From assembly GCA_024235855.1 (NCBI GenBank), contig JACKLN010000004.1:62001-126000 (forward strand): a stretch of DNA of 64,000 nucleotides, in the 5' to 3' direction. The stretch comes from Burkholderiaceae bacterium (GTDB lineage Bacteria > Pseudomonadota > Gammaproteobacteria > Burkholderiales > Burkholderiaceae_C). Below the pieces are notes generated by a model, which had not been told where the DNA came from, searched no databases, and saw only the letters and a list, made by a program, of their open reading frames with translations. Both the position numbers and the translations under genes were made by a program. Within the stretch, counting starts at the first letter, position 1; every line of letters starts with the position of its first letter. Shown here piece after piece: positions 34,267 through 41,453 of the stretch.

Positions 34267-35579
34267 CAGCCGGCACCGGCGGCGCGTGTAGGACCCGGCT
34301 GATCGGCGTCGATGGCTGCGCGGTCCGTCGGGCCCAGCGCGGTGACGGCCCGGAGGACGGCGCCTTCACCCTGGACACGGGCGTGGCGCCAGACGACCTG
34401 CCACACCACGACCAGCAGCGGGCCGAGCACCAGACCCCAGCCGCCCCAGAGCACGGAGAAGAAGACCGTGCCGCCGAAGACGATGGCGCTGTCCACCCGC
34501 GACGCCCGGCCCTGGAGCCAGGCGGCCATGCCGGTACCGATGACGAAGCCGACCCCGGCGATGAGCAGGACGACCGTCGCCGCCGCCGCCCAGGACGCGT
34601 GCAGCACGTAGACCTCCGCGGCGGCCAGGACCATCAGCACCGCGAGACCGGCATAGGGCACGAAGTGCAGCGCCGCGGCCAGCGCGCCCCACCACCAGGT
34701 CTGCGCCACACCGAAGGGCAGCAGCAGCAGGGCCACGGCCGCACCGATGGCGAGGTTGGTGGCCAGCGTGACGCCACCGTACAGGCGCATCTGCCGCGCC
34801 AGGTCCGACACCAGAGGTGCCACGCGGCCGCGCACCTGGGGCCGGTCGTCGCACCAGGCCGAGATCCCGGCGGCCAGCCGGTCGCCGCTGCACAGCAGGA
34901 AGAAGGTGAGCATGCCCATCACGGCGGCCTGCAGCGCCAGGTCGGCCGCCACGCGGGCGGCATGCGCGAGCCAGGCGGTCATGGTCTCCACCGCGCCGGC
35001 CACGAGCGAACCCTTCTTCACCGCCGCGGCGCCGGACTCGGCGACGGTGCCGGTCACCCGGGCCACGGAGCGGTCGAGCTCCCGCAGGGCATGTCGCGTG
35101 CGCTGCACGGTCGACGCGCCCGCGCTGCCCAGCGCGGCCACGTCGCGCGCCGCCAGGCGCAGCACCTCGGGCGTGCGCTGCGCCGCGGCGCTGATCTGCG
35201 TGGCCACGACCACGGCCGAGCCGGCCGTCATCGCCCCGGCCATCAGCACCACCAGCAGCGCCGACAGCGTGCGCGAGTGCAGCCAACGCTGCACGGCGCA
35301 CACGGCCGGCCACAGCAGCACGGCCATCGTGGTCGCCACGAGCAGGGTCACCACGAAGGAACGCCCGGCCCACAACGCGGTGAGCAGGGCGAGTGCGGCC
35401 ATCAGCCAGACCGGCGTGGCCGGGCGCCGCAGCGCGGCGCGCCAGCCGCTGGCCTTCTGGGCCGGTGGCAGGGCCGGACGTGGGTCGGCGTCCTGCCCCG
35501 GGCCGTCGGGTCCAGGGGCATTCACCGGGGCGCCCGTGTCGGGCGCCGCGGTGGCATGGTCGACCCGTCGGCCCGGCAT
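34266..35579 (-). CDS. AI-2E family transporter (PerM-like)
   Basis: A 437-residue permease with a proline-rich N-terminal tail, then about eight hydrophobic segments. The long central soluble part and C-terminal block (F-V-P-Y-A-G-L-A-V-L, then V-F-F-S-V-L-W-G-G-W-G-L-V-L-G-P-L) are typical of the AI-2E/PerM family (UPF0118). Substrates differ among members and are not predictable. It is coupled to the EEP gene downstream; ten bases separate its start from the BON lipoprotein stop. Confidence 0.88.
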   Translation of the reverse strand: MPGRRVDHATAAPDTGAPVNAPGPDGPGQDADPRPALPPAQKASGWRAALRRPATPVWLMAALALLTALWAGRSFVVTLLVATTMAVLLWPAVCAVQRWLHSRTLSALLVVLMAGAMTAGSAVVVATQISAAAQRTPEVLRLAARDVAALGSAGASTVQRTRHALRELDRSVARVTGTVAESGAAAVKKGSLVAGAVETMTAWLAHAARVAADLALQAAVMGMLTFFLLCSGDRLAAGISAWCDDRPQVRGRVAPLVSDLARQMRLYGGVTLATNLAIGAAVALLLLPFGVAQTWWWGALAAALHFVPYAGLAVLMVLAAAEVYVLHASWAAAATVVLLIAGVGFVIGTGMAAWLQGRASRVDSAIVFGGTVFFSVLWGGWGLVLGPLLVVVWQVVWRHARVQGEGAVLRAVTALGPTDRAAIDADQPGPTRAAGAG

Positions 35580-35589
35580 GGTCAGTCGA

Positions 35590-35925
35590 TCAGCCGCGGA
35601 CGATGATGTCGTTGCGGACGTCCTTCACGCCGCTGGTCTCGCGCGCCATCTTCTCCGCCAGCATGCGCTCGACGCTGCTCTTGGCGAAGCCCGAGAGCTG
35701 GACGACGCCGTTGAGCGTCTCGACGCTGATGGCCAGTGCACTGACCGTCGGGTCCTCGGCGAACTTGGCCTTCACGCGCGTGGTCAGCGTGGCGTCGTCG
35801 ATGTAGGCGCCGACCGGCTGCTGGTCGCGCACGACGGCGCAGCCGGTGGTGGCGACCAGGGCCGCGGTGGCCACGGCGGCGGCGACGAAGAAGCGGGCGG
35901 TGTGGGAACGGGTGGTCGTGGGCAT
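35590..35925 (-). CDS. BON-domain lipoprotein (OsmY-like), single domain
   Basis: A 111-residue exported protein: signal sequence with lipobox-like A-T-T-G-C, then one BON domain (about 45-111) with I-D-D-A-T-L-T-T-R-V-K-A-K-F and G-V-V-Q-L-S-G-F. BON proteins stabilise the envelope under osmotic stress. AGGAG seven bases upstream supports ATG 35925 rather than 35946. Member of the stress/envelope run. Confidence 0.88.
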   Translation of the reverse strand: MPTTTRSHTARFFVAAAVATAALVATTGCAVVRDQQPVGAYIDDATLTTRVKAKFAEDPTVSALAISVETLNGVVQLSGFAKSSVERMLAEKMARETSGVKDVRNDIIVRG

Positions 35926-35975
35926 GGTGGGCTCCTGTGTGGGCATGGTTGGCAGGGGTTTCGGGGCGGCGGCGG

Positions 35976-36425
35976 TCAGCCGGCCCTGACGGTCAGCCGG
36001 TTGTCGACACCGAGCACGCCGTCGATGTCGCGCGCGAGCTGTTCGGCACGGGCCTTGGCGGCCGGGCTCGGTGCCTCGCCATCGAGCACGACGTGGCCGG
36101 CTTCGGTGTCGACGTCGATGCGCAGGGCGCTGAGCTCGGTGTCGCTGGCCAGCCGGGCATTGACGGCGGCGGTGATGCGCGCATCGGTGACGGTCTCGCC
36201 GATCTCGGCACGCGCCTCGCGTGCCTCCTGGGCGATGCGGTCACCCGCGGCCTGCGTCTCCACCTTCGCCGCCGCCACAGCATCGTCGAGCTGCTGGCCG
36301 GCCGTGCGCGGGTCTTCTTCCGCACCGCAGGCGGCCAGGGTGGCCAATGCAGCCGCGGCAACGATGGCGATGGCGGGGTGAGCCCTGCGTGGGCGTCGCT
36401 GCGTGGGGGTCGGTCGTGGGGTCAT
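35976..36425 (-). CDS. BON-domain lipoprotein with helical linker
   Basis: A 149-residue protein. After an arginine-rich start and hydrophobic segment comes the lipobox L-A-A-C. An Ala/Glu-rich helical linker (about 55-95) leads to a BON domain with V-T-D-A-R-I-T-A-A-V-N-A-R-L and G-H-V-V-L-D-G-E-A. AAGGAG before ATG 36425 fixes the start; the longer frame to 36593 is unsupported. It is a second, divergent copy next to the other BON lipoprotein, 50 bases away. Confidence 0.87.
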   Translation of the reverse strand: MTPRPTPTQRRPRRAHPAIAIVAAAALATLAACGAEEDPRTAGQQLDDAVAAAKVETQAAGDRIAQEAREARAEIGETVTDARITAAVNARLASDTELSALRIDVDTEAGHVVLDGEAPSPAAKARAEQLARDIDGVLGVDNRLTVRAG

Positions 36426-36593
36426 CGGTCTTCTCCTTGCGGGTTGGGGTCGGGCTGCGTCAGCGCGGGTGGATTCAGCTTGGGCAGGTGGTCGCGGCAC
36501 GGACATCGGCACGGGCGCCGCTGTCCTGTCGGTGGCCGCCGACACGACGTCAGTGCACGGGCGGTGCCCGGCGAGCCGCCAGGTCAGCGCCAC

Positions 36594-36764
36594 TCAGGGC
36601 TTGCGGCCGCGTAGCAGGTTGGCCGCGAAGCCGATGACGGCCATGATCAGGAAGACGACGAACAGCAGCTTGGCGATGCCGGCCGCACCCGCGGCGAGAC
36701 CGCCGAAGCCGAGCACGGCGGCGATCAGGGCGATGACGAGGAAGACGACGGCGTAGTGCAGCAT
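36594..36764 (-). CDS. DUF1328 (YtjA-like) 56-residue membrane protein
   Basis: A small protein: M-L-H-Y-A-V-V-F-L-V-I-A-L, then a second hydrophobic helix, ending N-L-L-R-G-R-K-P. The M-L-x-Y-A start, G-F-G-G-L-A-A-G-A-A-G-I-A-K turn and two membrane helices are the DUF1328 signature. GAAAGGAG precedes the ATG at good distance. The family is common in stress-gene clusters, with unknown function. It is easily missed because it is only 56 codons. Confidence 0.88.
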   Translation of the reverse strand: MLHYAVVFLVIALIAAVLGFGGLAAGAAGIAKLLFVVFLIMAVIGFAANLLRGRKP

Positions 36765-36969
36765 GGATGGCTCCTTTCAGTCGGACTGCGATGGCAGCCC
36801 TCGTGAATGAGTCTGGGCCGATGGCCCCACGTGCGGTGTCGGTCACCCGGGGCCGCGCCCGTCGGACACGAGAGGCCACGCACGTAGGACGCCGCCGACG
36901 CCGAGGCGGGGCCGGCGCGATCAGCGGGCCGGCCGCCCCCACCGCAGGGATGGCACCCGCGGGCGTGCG

Positions 36970-37227
36970 TCAGGACGCGGCGGCGGGGCGCTCGACGGGG
37001 CCCTCGTCGGGGCGCTCGTCGGGGCAGATGCCGGCCTGCGCGATCTCGCGCAGGCAGGCCAGGCACAGGCAGCCGGTGTAGCGGGCCCGCAGCGCCGACA
37101 ACACGGCGACGGGCACGTCGACCCCCGTGCAGGTGCATGGCTGCAGGTCGTGCACGCCGCAGTGGAAGACGCGGCCACACCGCGGACAGCAGGGGTCCGG
37201 AAGGGCGGGCGATGGGGTGCCGTTCAC
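36970..37227 (-). CDS. Cysteine-rich CWC-type zinc protein
   Basis: An 85-residue protein with C-P-R-C-G-R-V-F-H-C-G (about 15-25), C-T-C-T and C-L-C-L-A-C-L, matching the cysteine-rich CWC family (probable zinc binding, unknown role). The likely start is GTG 37227. AGGGGG lies immediately before it, closer than ideal, so the start is uncertain; no better one precedes the first Cys pair. The C-terminus is a proline/glutamate-rich tail. Divergent from the M14 peptidase gene. Confidence 0.75.
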   Translation of the reverse strand: MNGTPSPALPDPCCPRCGRVFHCGVHDLQPCTCTGVDVPVAVLSALRARYTGCLCLACLREIAQAGICPDERPDEGPVERPAAAS

Positions 37228-37308
37228 CCCCCTAATGTAGTGGTCCGACAAGCGGTCCCGTGCTGTGCCCGCACCCAGAATCGACGACTTTCGATGCAGG
37301 ACACCGCC

Positions 37309-39225
37309 ATGAAGAAGCTGCCCCTGGCGCTCGCCGCCGCACTGTGCGCCGGCACCGCCGCCCAAGCCCACACCGACCCGGCCGAACTGCAGGCGCTGCG
37401 GGCGGTGGAGCGGCAGCAGAGCAACCTGTACCGGGCCTACTTCCCCGACGCCGCCACCGGCCGCAAGGCCGCCGTGAGCTTCCATGCGCAGCTGCTGGAA
37501 AGCGCCTGGAAGCAGGGCTACCTGGTCTTCGAACTGCAGCCCGCGGAGGTGGCGGCGCTGCGGGGCTTCGGCTTCCGGGTGGTGCCGGCGCCGGATGTCG
37601 TCGAGAAGCGCAATCGCTTCCTCGACCGCTTCGACGCCGCCGCGCCCGGCGTGCAGACCATCCCCGGCTACCCGTGCTACGAGACGGTGGAAGAGACCTT
37701 CGCCGCCGCCGAGGGCTTTGCCGCCGCGAAGCCGCAACTGGCGCAGTGGCTGGACATCGGCGATTCCTGGGCGAAGACGCAGGGCCAGGGCGGCTACGAC
37801 CTGAAGGTGCTCAAGCTGACCAACGCCGCCGTGCCCGGCGACAAGCCCAAGCTCTTCGTCAACGCCGCGATCCACGCCCGCGAATACACCACGGCGCCGC
37901 TGGCCCTGGCCTTCGCGCGCTGGCTGTTCGAGGGCCACGGCACCGATGCCGACGCCACCTGGATCCTGGACCACCACGAGGTCCACCTGCTGCTGCAGAC
38001 CAACCCCGATGGCCGCAAGCGTGCCGAGGGCGGCCTGTCCTGGCGCAAGAACACCAACAGCGACTACTGCGCCGGCAACTCCATCGGGGCCGACCTGAAC
38101 CGCAACTTCAGCTTCAGCTGGAACAGCACCGGCGGCGCCGGCTCCAGTGGCAACCCCTGCGACCTCACCTACCGCGGCCCGGCGCCGGCCTCGGAGCCGG
38201 AAACGCAGGCCGTCGAGGCCTACATCCGCAGCATCTTTCCCGACCGCCGGGGCCCGGCCCAGACCGATGCCGCACCCGCCGACACACAGGGCCTGCACAT
38301 CGACCTGCACAGCTACAGCGAACTGGTGCTCTGGCCCTGGGGCAACACGGCGCAGCCGGCACCCAACGGCGCGGCGCTGCAGACGCTGGGCCGGCGTTTC
38401 GCCTGGTTCAACGGCTACACGCCCACGCAGTCGATCGGCCTGTACCCCACCGACGGCACCACCGACGGGCCAAGCTACGGCGAACTCGGCGTGCCCGCGT
38501 ACACCTTCGAACTCGGCACCAGCTTCTTCCAGAGCTGCTCCGCGTACAGAAACGTGATCCTGCCGAGGAACCTGCCGGCCCTCATCTACGCGGCCAAGGT
38601 GGTGCGCGCGCCCTACGTGACCCCAGGCGGCCCCGACGTGCTGGATGTTTCGCTGCCGGCCGAGGTGGCCCCCGGCGCCAGCGCCACGCTGACGGCGCAG
38701 GTCAGCGACACCCGCTTCAACCAGAGCAATGGCAGCGAAGCCACGCAGGCCATCGTGGCCGCCGAGGCCTACATCGGCACGCCGCCCTGGGCCGAAGGCG
38801 CCGTGCCGGTGCCGCTGTCCGCGGCCGATGGCAGCTTCGACAACGCCACCGAATCCGTCACCGGCAGCCTGCCCACCACGGGCCTGGCCGAAGGCCGGCA
38901 CCTGGTCTACGTGGTCGGGCGCGACGCCTCGGGCACCGCCGGGCCGGTCAGCGCCGGCTGGCTGCAGGTGGGTGCGGCGCCCGGCGGCGTGACGCTGGAC
39001 CTGAGCAGCAGCCCCGGCCCGCGCCGGCGGACCACGGTCAGCCTGGCCTGGGATGGCGCCGCCGGCAACCGCGTGGACGTCTACCGCAATGGCGCGCTGC
39101 TGCGGGCCACGGCCAACGACGGCGCCTGGAGCCAGGCGGTCACCGGCGGCAGCTGGACCTACCAGGTCTGCGAGCGCGGCGCCGGCGGTGCCTGCTCGCC
39201 CGAGCGCAGCATCACGACGCCCTGA
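37309..39225 (+). CDS. Exported M14-family zinc carboxypeptidase
   Basis: A 638-residue protein with a signal peptide to A-A-Q-A (residues 1-20). The catalytic domain is about 120-435: zinc ligands in H-A-R-E-Y-T-T-A-P (H-x-x-E) and the His of H-I-D-L-H-S-Y-S-E-L, L-N-R-N-F-S-F, and catalytic Glu in T-F-E-L-G-T-S-F-F-Q. After about residue 445 come two beta-rich modules (Ig-like/FnIII-like, the second with S-L-A-W-D-G and V-D-V-Y-R-N-G) ending in a C-x6-C pair. Start ATG 37309 is chosen by signal peptide and AGGA; ATG 37294 is in frame. Confidence 0.92.
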   Translation: MKKLPLALAAALCAGTAAQAHTDPAELQALRAVERQQSNLYRAYFPDAATGRKAAVSFHAQLLESAWKQGYLVFELQPAEVAALRGFGFRVVPAPDVVEKRNRFLDRFDAAAPGVQTIPGYPCYETVEETFAAAEGFAAAKPQLAQWLDIGDSWAKTQGQGGYDLKVLKLTNAAVPGDKPKLFVNAAIHAREYTTAPLALAFARWLFEGHGTDADATWILDHHEVHLLLQTNPDGRKRAEGGLSWRKNTNSDYCAGNSIGADLNRNFSFSWNSTGGAGSSGNPCDLTYRGPAPASEPETQAVEAYIRSIFPDRRGPAQTDAAPADTQGLHIDLHSYSELVLWPWGNTAQPAPNGAALQTLGRRFAWFNGYTPTQSIGLYPTDGTTDGPSYGELGVPAYTFELGTSFFQSCSAYRNVILPRNLPALIYAAKVVRAPYVTPGGPDVLDVSLPAEVAPGASATLTAQVSDTRFNQSNGSEATQAIVAAEAYIGTPPWAEGAVPVPLSAADGSFDNATESVTGSLPTTGLAEGRHLVYVVGRDASGTAGPVSAGWLQVGAAPGGVTLDLSSSPGPRRRTTVSLAWDGAAGNRVDVYRNGALLRATANDGAWSQAVTGGSWTYQVCERGAGGACSPERSITTP

Positions 39226-39280
39226 CCGACTGACCCGCGCGTGCGGGTGGGCGGGTGCCCACCCCGCATGCCGCGCGCGC

Positions 39281-39298
39281 CGTAGGACATGTCTGGCG
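39281..39298. promoter_or_regulatory. Degenerate GTAGGAC-type inverted repeat
   Basis: CGTAGGAC (39281-39288), AT, GTCTGGCG (39291-39298) keeps the left arm of the motif at 23806 and 32205, but only five of eight positions pair. The centre is about 94 bases before the serine-hydrolase ATG, the same distance as at the other two sites. Weak by itself. Confidence 0.3.
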
Positions 39299-39382
39299 CG
39301 CGAAGCGGCGCGCCACCGACGCGGCGCGGCCGCTGGGCTGCCGATGATCGATGCCATCCCGACACCCCGATGGAGCCCGATC

Positions 39383-40444
39383 ATGCGACAGCCCTTCTCC
39401 CGCCACCGCCTCCGCCACCGCCATGCCCTGGCCGCGATCGCCGCGGCGACGATGCTCGCCGCGTGCGGCGGCGGCTCCAGCAACGTGGCCGATGACGGCG
39501 GGGGTGATGGGAGCGGGGGCGGCGGCGGGCTCAGCGACGCCCAGCGCGCCGCCGCCGCCACCATGACGGCCGAGTCCAACCCGCTCTGCGCCGCCTCGGC
39601 GCTGGGCCCGTACTACTGGGAGATCGGCGACGCCGGCGGCGTGCGCGCCTCGGGCCGCGTCGGCGGCGCGGACGCACCGACACGCGACTCCGACATGCTG
39701 ATCTACTCGGCCAGCAAGTGGCTGTATGCCGCCAGCGTGGTGCAGGCCCGTGGCGTCGTCGAGGCCGACGCGCCCTACCTCAACTTCACCAGCGGCTACA
39801 GCACCTTCGGCAACCTGCCGCTGTGCGTGGGCGATACCGTGGGCGACTGCCAGCTGCTGCCGATCGAGCAGGATGCGGACACCGTGGGCCGCTTTGCCTA
39901 CGACAGCGGCCACATGCAGCGCCACGCGGCCGCCGTGATGGGCCTTGACGGCGCCGACAACGCCGCGCTCGCCCTGCACCTGGTCTCGACCATCGGCGAC
40001 TACGGCTTCAGCTATGAGGTGCCGCAGCCGGCCAGCGGCGTGCGTGGCAGCGCCGCGGGCTACGCGGCCTTCCTGCGCCGCGTGCTCGCGGGCGACCTGG
40101 CCATGCACGACGCGCTGGGCCGGCATGCGGTGTGCACCAATCCCGACGCGCCGGGCTGCAACGCCGACCGCACCGCCGAAGCCAGCGACGAGGACATGGA
40201 CTACGCGCTGGGTCACTGGGTCGAGGCCGACCCCGCCGTGGGTGACGGCGCCTACAGCAGCGCGGGTGGCGGCGGCTTCTACCCGTGGATCGACCGCAGC
40301 AAGACCACCTACGGCATCCTGGCGCGCCAGAACGCCACCGAAGGCGGCGCCGGCTTCAACTCCCTGCGCTGCGGCCGGCTGATCCGCCAGGCCTGGATGA
40401 CCGGTGACGTGGTCAACGGGCCGCTGCCGACGCCGGCGCGCTGA
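39383..40444 (+). CDS. Serine-hydrolase-like lipoprotein (beta-lactamase/transpeptidase fold)
   Basis: A 353-residue protein. Signal with lipobox L-A-A-C-G-G-G, then a Gly/Ser/Asp-rich linker to about residue 55. The catalytic-type motif is S-A-S-K-W (S-x-x-K). Y-D-S-G-H-M (possible Y-x-N counterpart) and G-G-G-G-F-Y-P-W-I-D near the end follow, where a K-T-G is usual. It therefore resembles the class C beta-lactamase/esterase fold, but the second and third motifs are degenerate. GGAG eight bases before ATG 39383 supports the start. Multiple Cys suggest disulphides. Confidence 0.65.
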   Translation: MRQPFSRHRLRHRHALAAIAAATMLAACGGGSSNVADDGGGDGSGGGGGLSDAQRAAAATMTAESNPLCAASALGPYYWEIGDAGGVRASGRVGGADAPTRDSDMLIYSASKWLYAASVVQARGVVEADAPYLNFTSGYSTFGNLPLCVGDTVGDCQLLPIEQDADTVGRFAYDSGHMQRHAAAVMGLDGADNAALALHLVSTIGDYGFSYEVPQPASGVRGSAAGYAAFLRRVLAGDLAMHDALGRHAVCTNPDAPGCNADRTAEASDEDMDYALGHWVEADPAVGDGAYSSAGGGGFYPWIDRSKTTYGILARQNATEGGAGFNSLRCGRLIRQAWMTGDVVNGPLPTPAR

Positions 40445-40471
40445 CGACCTCGCCGGCGTGGGCGCAGCAGT

Positions 40472-40912
40472 TCAGCCGCGGCACAGGGGCATGACCACCC
40501 GCCGCACCGCGTCGGGCACCGGCACCGGCCGGTTGCTGGCGCGGTCCACGTACACGTGCACGAAGTGCCCCTCGGCGGAGGCCGAGGGCTCGTCGTTGCG
40601 GAACACGCCCAGTTCGTAGCGGATGCTGCTGCTGCCGAGCTTCGCCACACGCAGGCCCACGTGCACGCGGTCCGGGAAGCTGATGGGCGCGAAGTAGCGG
40701 CACTGCGTCTCCACCACCAGGCCGACGGCCGGTGACTGCTCGAGGTCCAGCGCGCCGGCCTCGATCAGCAGCCGGTTCACCGCGGTGTCGAAGAAGCCGT
40801 AGTAGACGACGTTGTTGACGTGGCGGTAGGCGTCGTTGTCGCTCCAGCGGGTGTCGATGGCCGTGAAGTGTGCGAAGGCGTCGCGGGTGGCGGGTGGGGT
40901 GCGGTCACTCAT
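40472..40912 (-). CDS. Acyl-CoA thioesterase, 4-hydroxybenzoyl-CoA thioesterase type
   Basis: A 146-residue hot-dog-fold protein: T-R-W-S-D-N-D-A-Y-R-H-V-N-N-V-V-Y-Y-G-F-F-D carries the D-x-x-x-H-V-N-N active-site pattern (Asp and Asn/His). Such YbgC/FcbC-type enzymes hydrolyse acyl-CoA esters; the substrate is unknown. It overlaps the upstream cupin gene by eight bases, so they are coupled. Confidence 0.85.
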   Translation of the reverse strand: MSDRTPPATRDAFAHFTAIDTRWSDNDAYRHVNNVVYYGFFDTAVNRLLIEAGALDLEQSPAVGLVVETQCRYFAPISFPDRVHVGLRVAKLGSSSIRYELGVFRNDEPSASAEGHFVHVYVDRASNRPVPVPDAVRRVVMPLCRG

Positions 40913-41315
40913 GGGCCGGATTCTGGCGCGGCGGCCAGGGGCCGGGCACCACCTTCGCCTCGTCGGCGCCGGGCCAGGGCGGCATCGTGACGCCCAGCAC
41001 CTGCAGCGCTTCGTCATCGGCCGCGCGGAACTGGAAGCGCGTGCCGCAGGGGATGTCCACGCACACGCCCACCTCCAGCGTCACCAGGGTCTCGCCGGCC
41101 GCGCCGCAGCGCCAGAGTTCACCGCGCCCGGACTGCACCCACCAGAGCTCGTCCACCGTGCGGTGCACGACGGCGGCAGCCACCTGGCCCGGCTCGAGCT
41201 CGAAACAGGCCATGCTGCCGCGCTCCGGCAGGTCGAGCAGCACACGCACCCGGGAGCCGTCGGGTGCCGTGACCACGGGGGCGGCCTCGAGGGCCAGGCG
41301 GCGGTGCGGGCGCAT
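40905..41315 (-). CDS. Small cupin-domain protein
   Basis: A 136-residue single cupin. H-R-T-V-D-E-L-W-W-V and G-R-G-E-L-W-R form motif 1, while G-V-C-V-D-I-P-C-G-T-R-F-Q-F is motif 2 with altered metal ligands. The function is unknown; a small metabolite-binding or isomerase role is possible. Start ATG 41315 is the first reasonable codon. Coupled to the thioesterase gene. Confidence 0.75.
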   Translation of the reverse strand: MRPHRRLALEAAPVVTAPDGSRVRVLLDLPERGSMACFELEPGQVAAAVVHRTVDELWWVQSGRGELWRCGAAGETLVTLEVGVCVDIPCGTRFQFRAADDEALQVLGVTMPPWPGADEAKVVPGPWPPRQNPAHE

Positions 41316-41364
41316 GCGCGCATCTTGACCGAACCCGCGCGGAACGACCGTGAACTGCACGGAT

Positions 41365-41393
41365 TTGCCTATTTACATTTGTGCAAATATAAT
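41365..41393 (+). promoter_or_regulatory. Promoter with operator-like palindrome for NAGGN cluster
   Basis: A perfect -10 TATAAT (41388-41393) stands 17 bases after TTGCCT (41365-41370; four of six -35 matches). The spacer contains the inverted repeat ATTTG-TG-CAAAT (41377-41388), which abuts the -10 and could be an operator. The surrounding 40 bases are strikingly AT-rich for this genome. The start codon of the amidotransferase is 61 bases beyond the -10. Confidence 0.75.
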
Positions 41394-41453
41394 GCGCGAT
41401 TCACATCGGTGTGCCACCGGCGCACCGCAGCAGACAGAAAGGACACCCCACGC

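Noticed and set aside
39340..39347. GCCGATGA resembling a sigma-28 -10 before the serine-hydrolase gene
   Set aside because: The eight bases at the correct -35 position (39321-39328) are GC-only and match nothing in TAAAGTTT.
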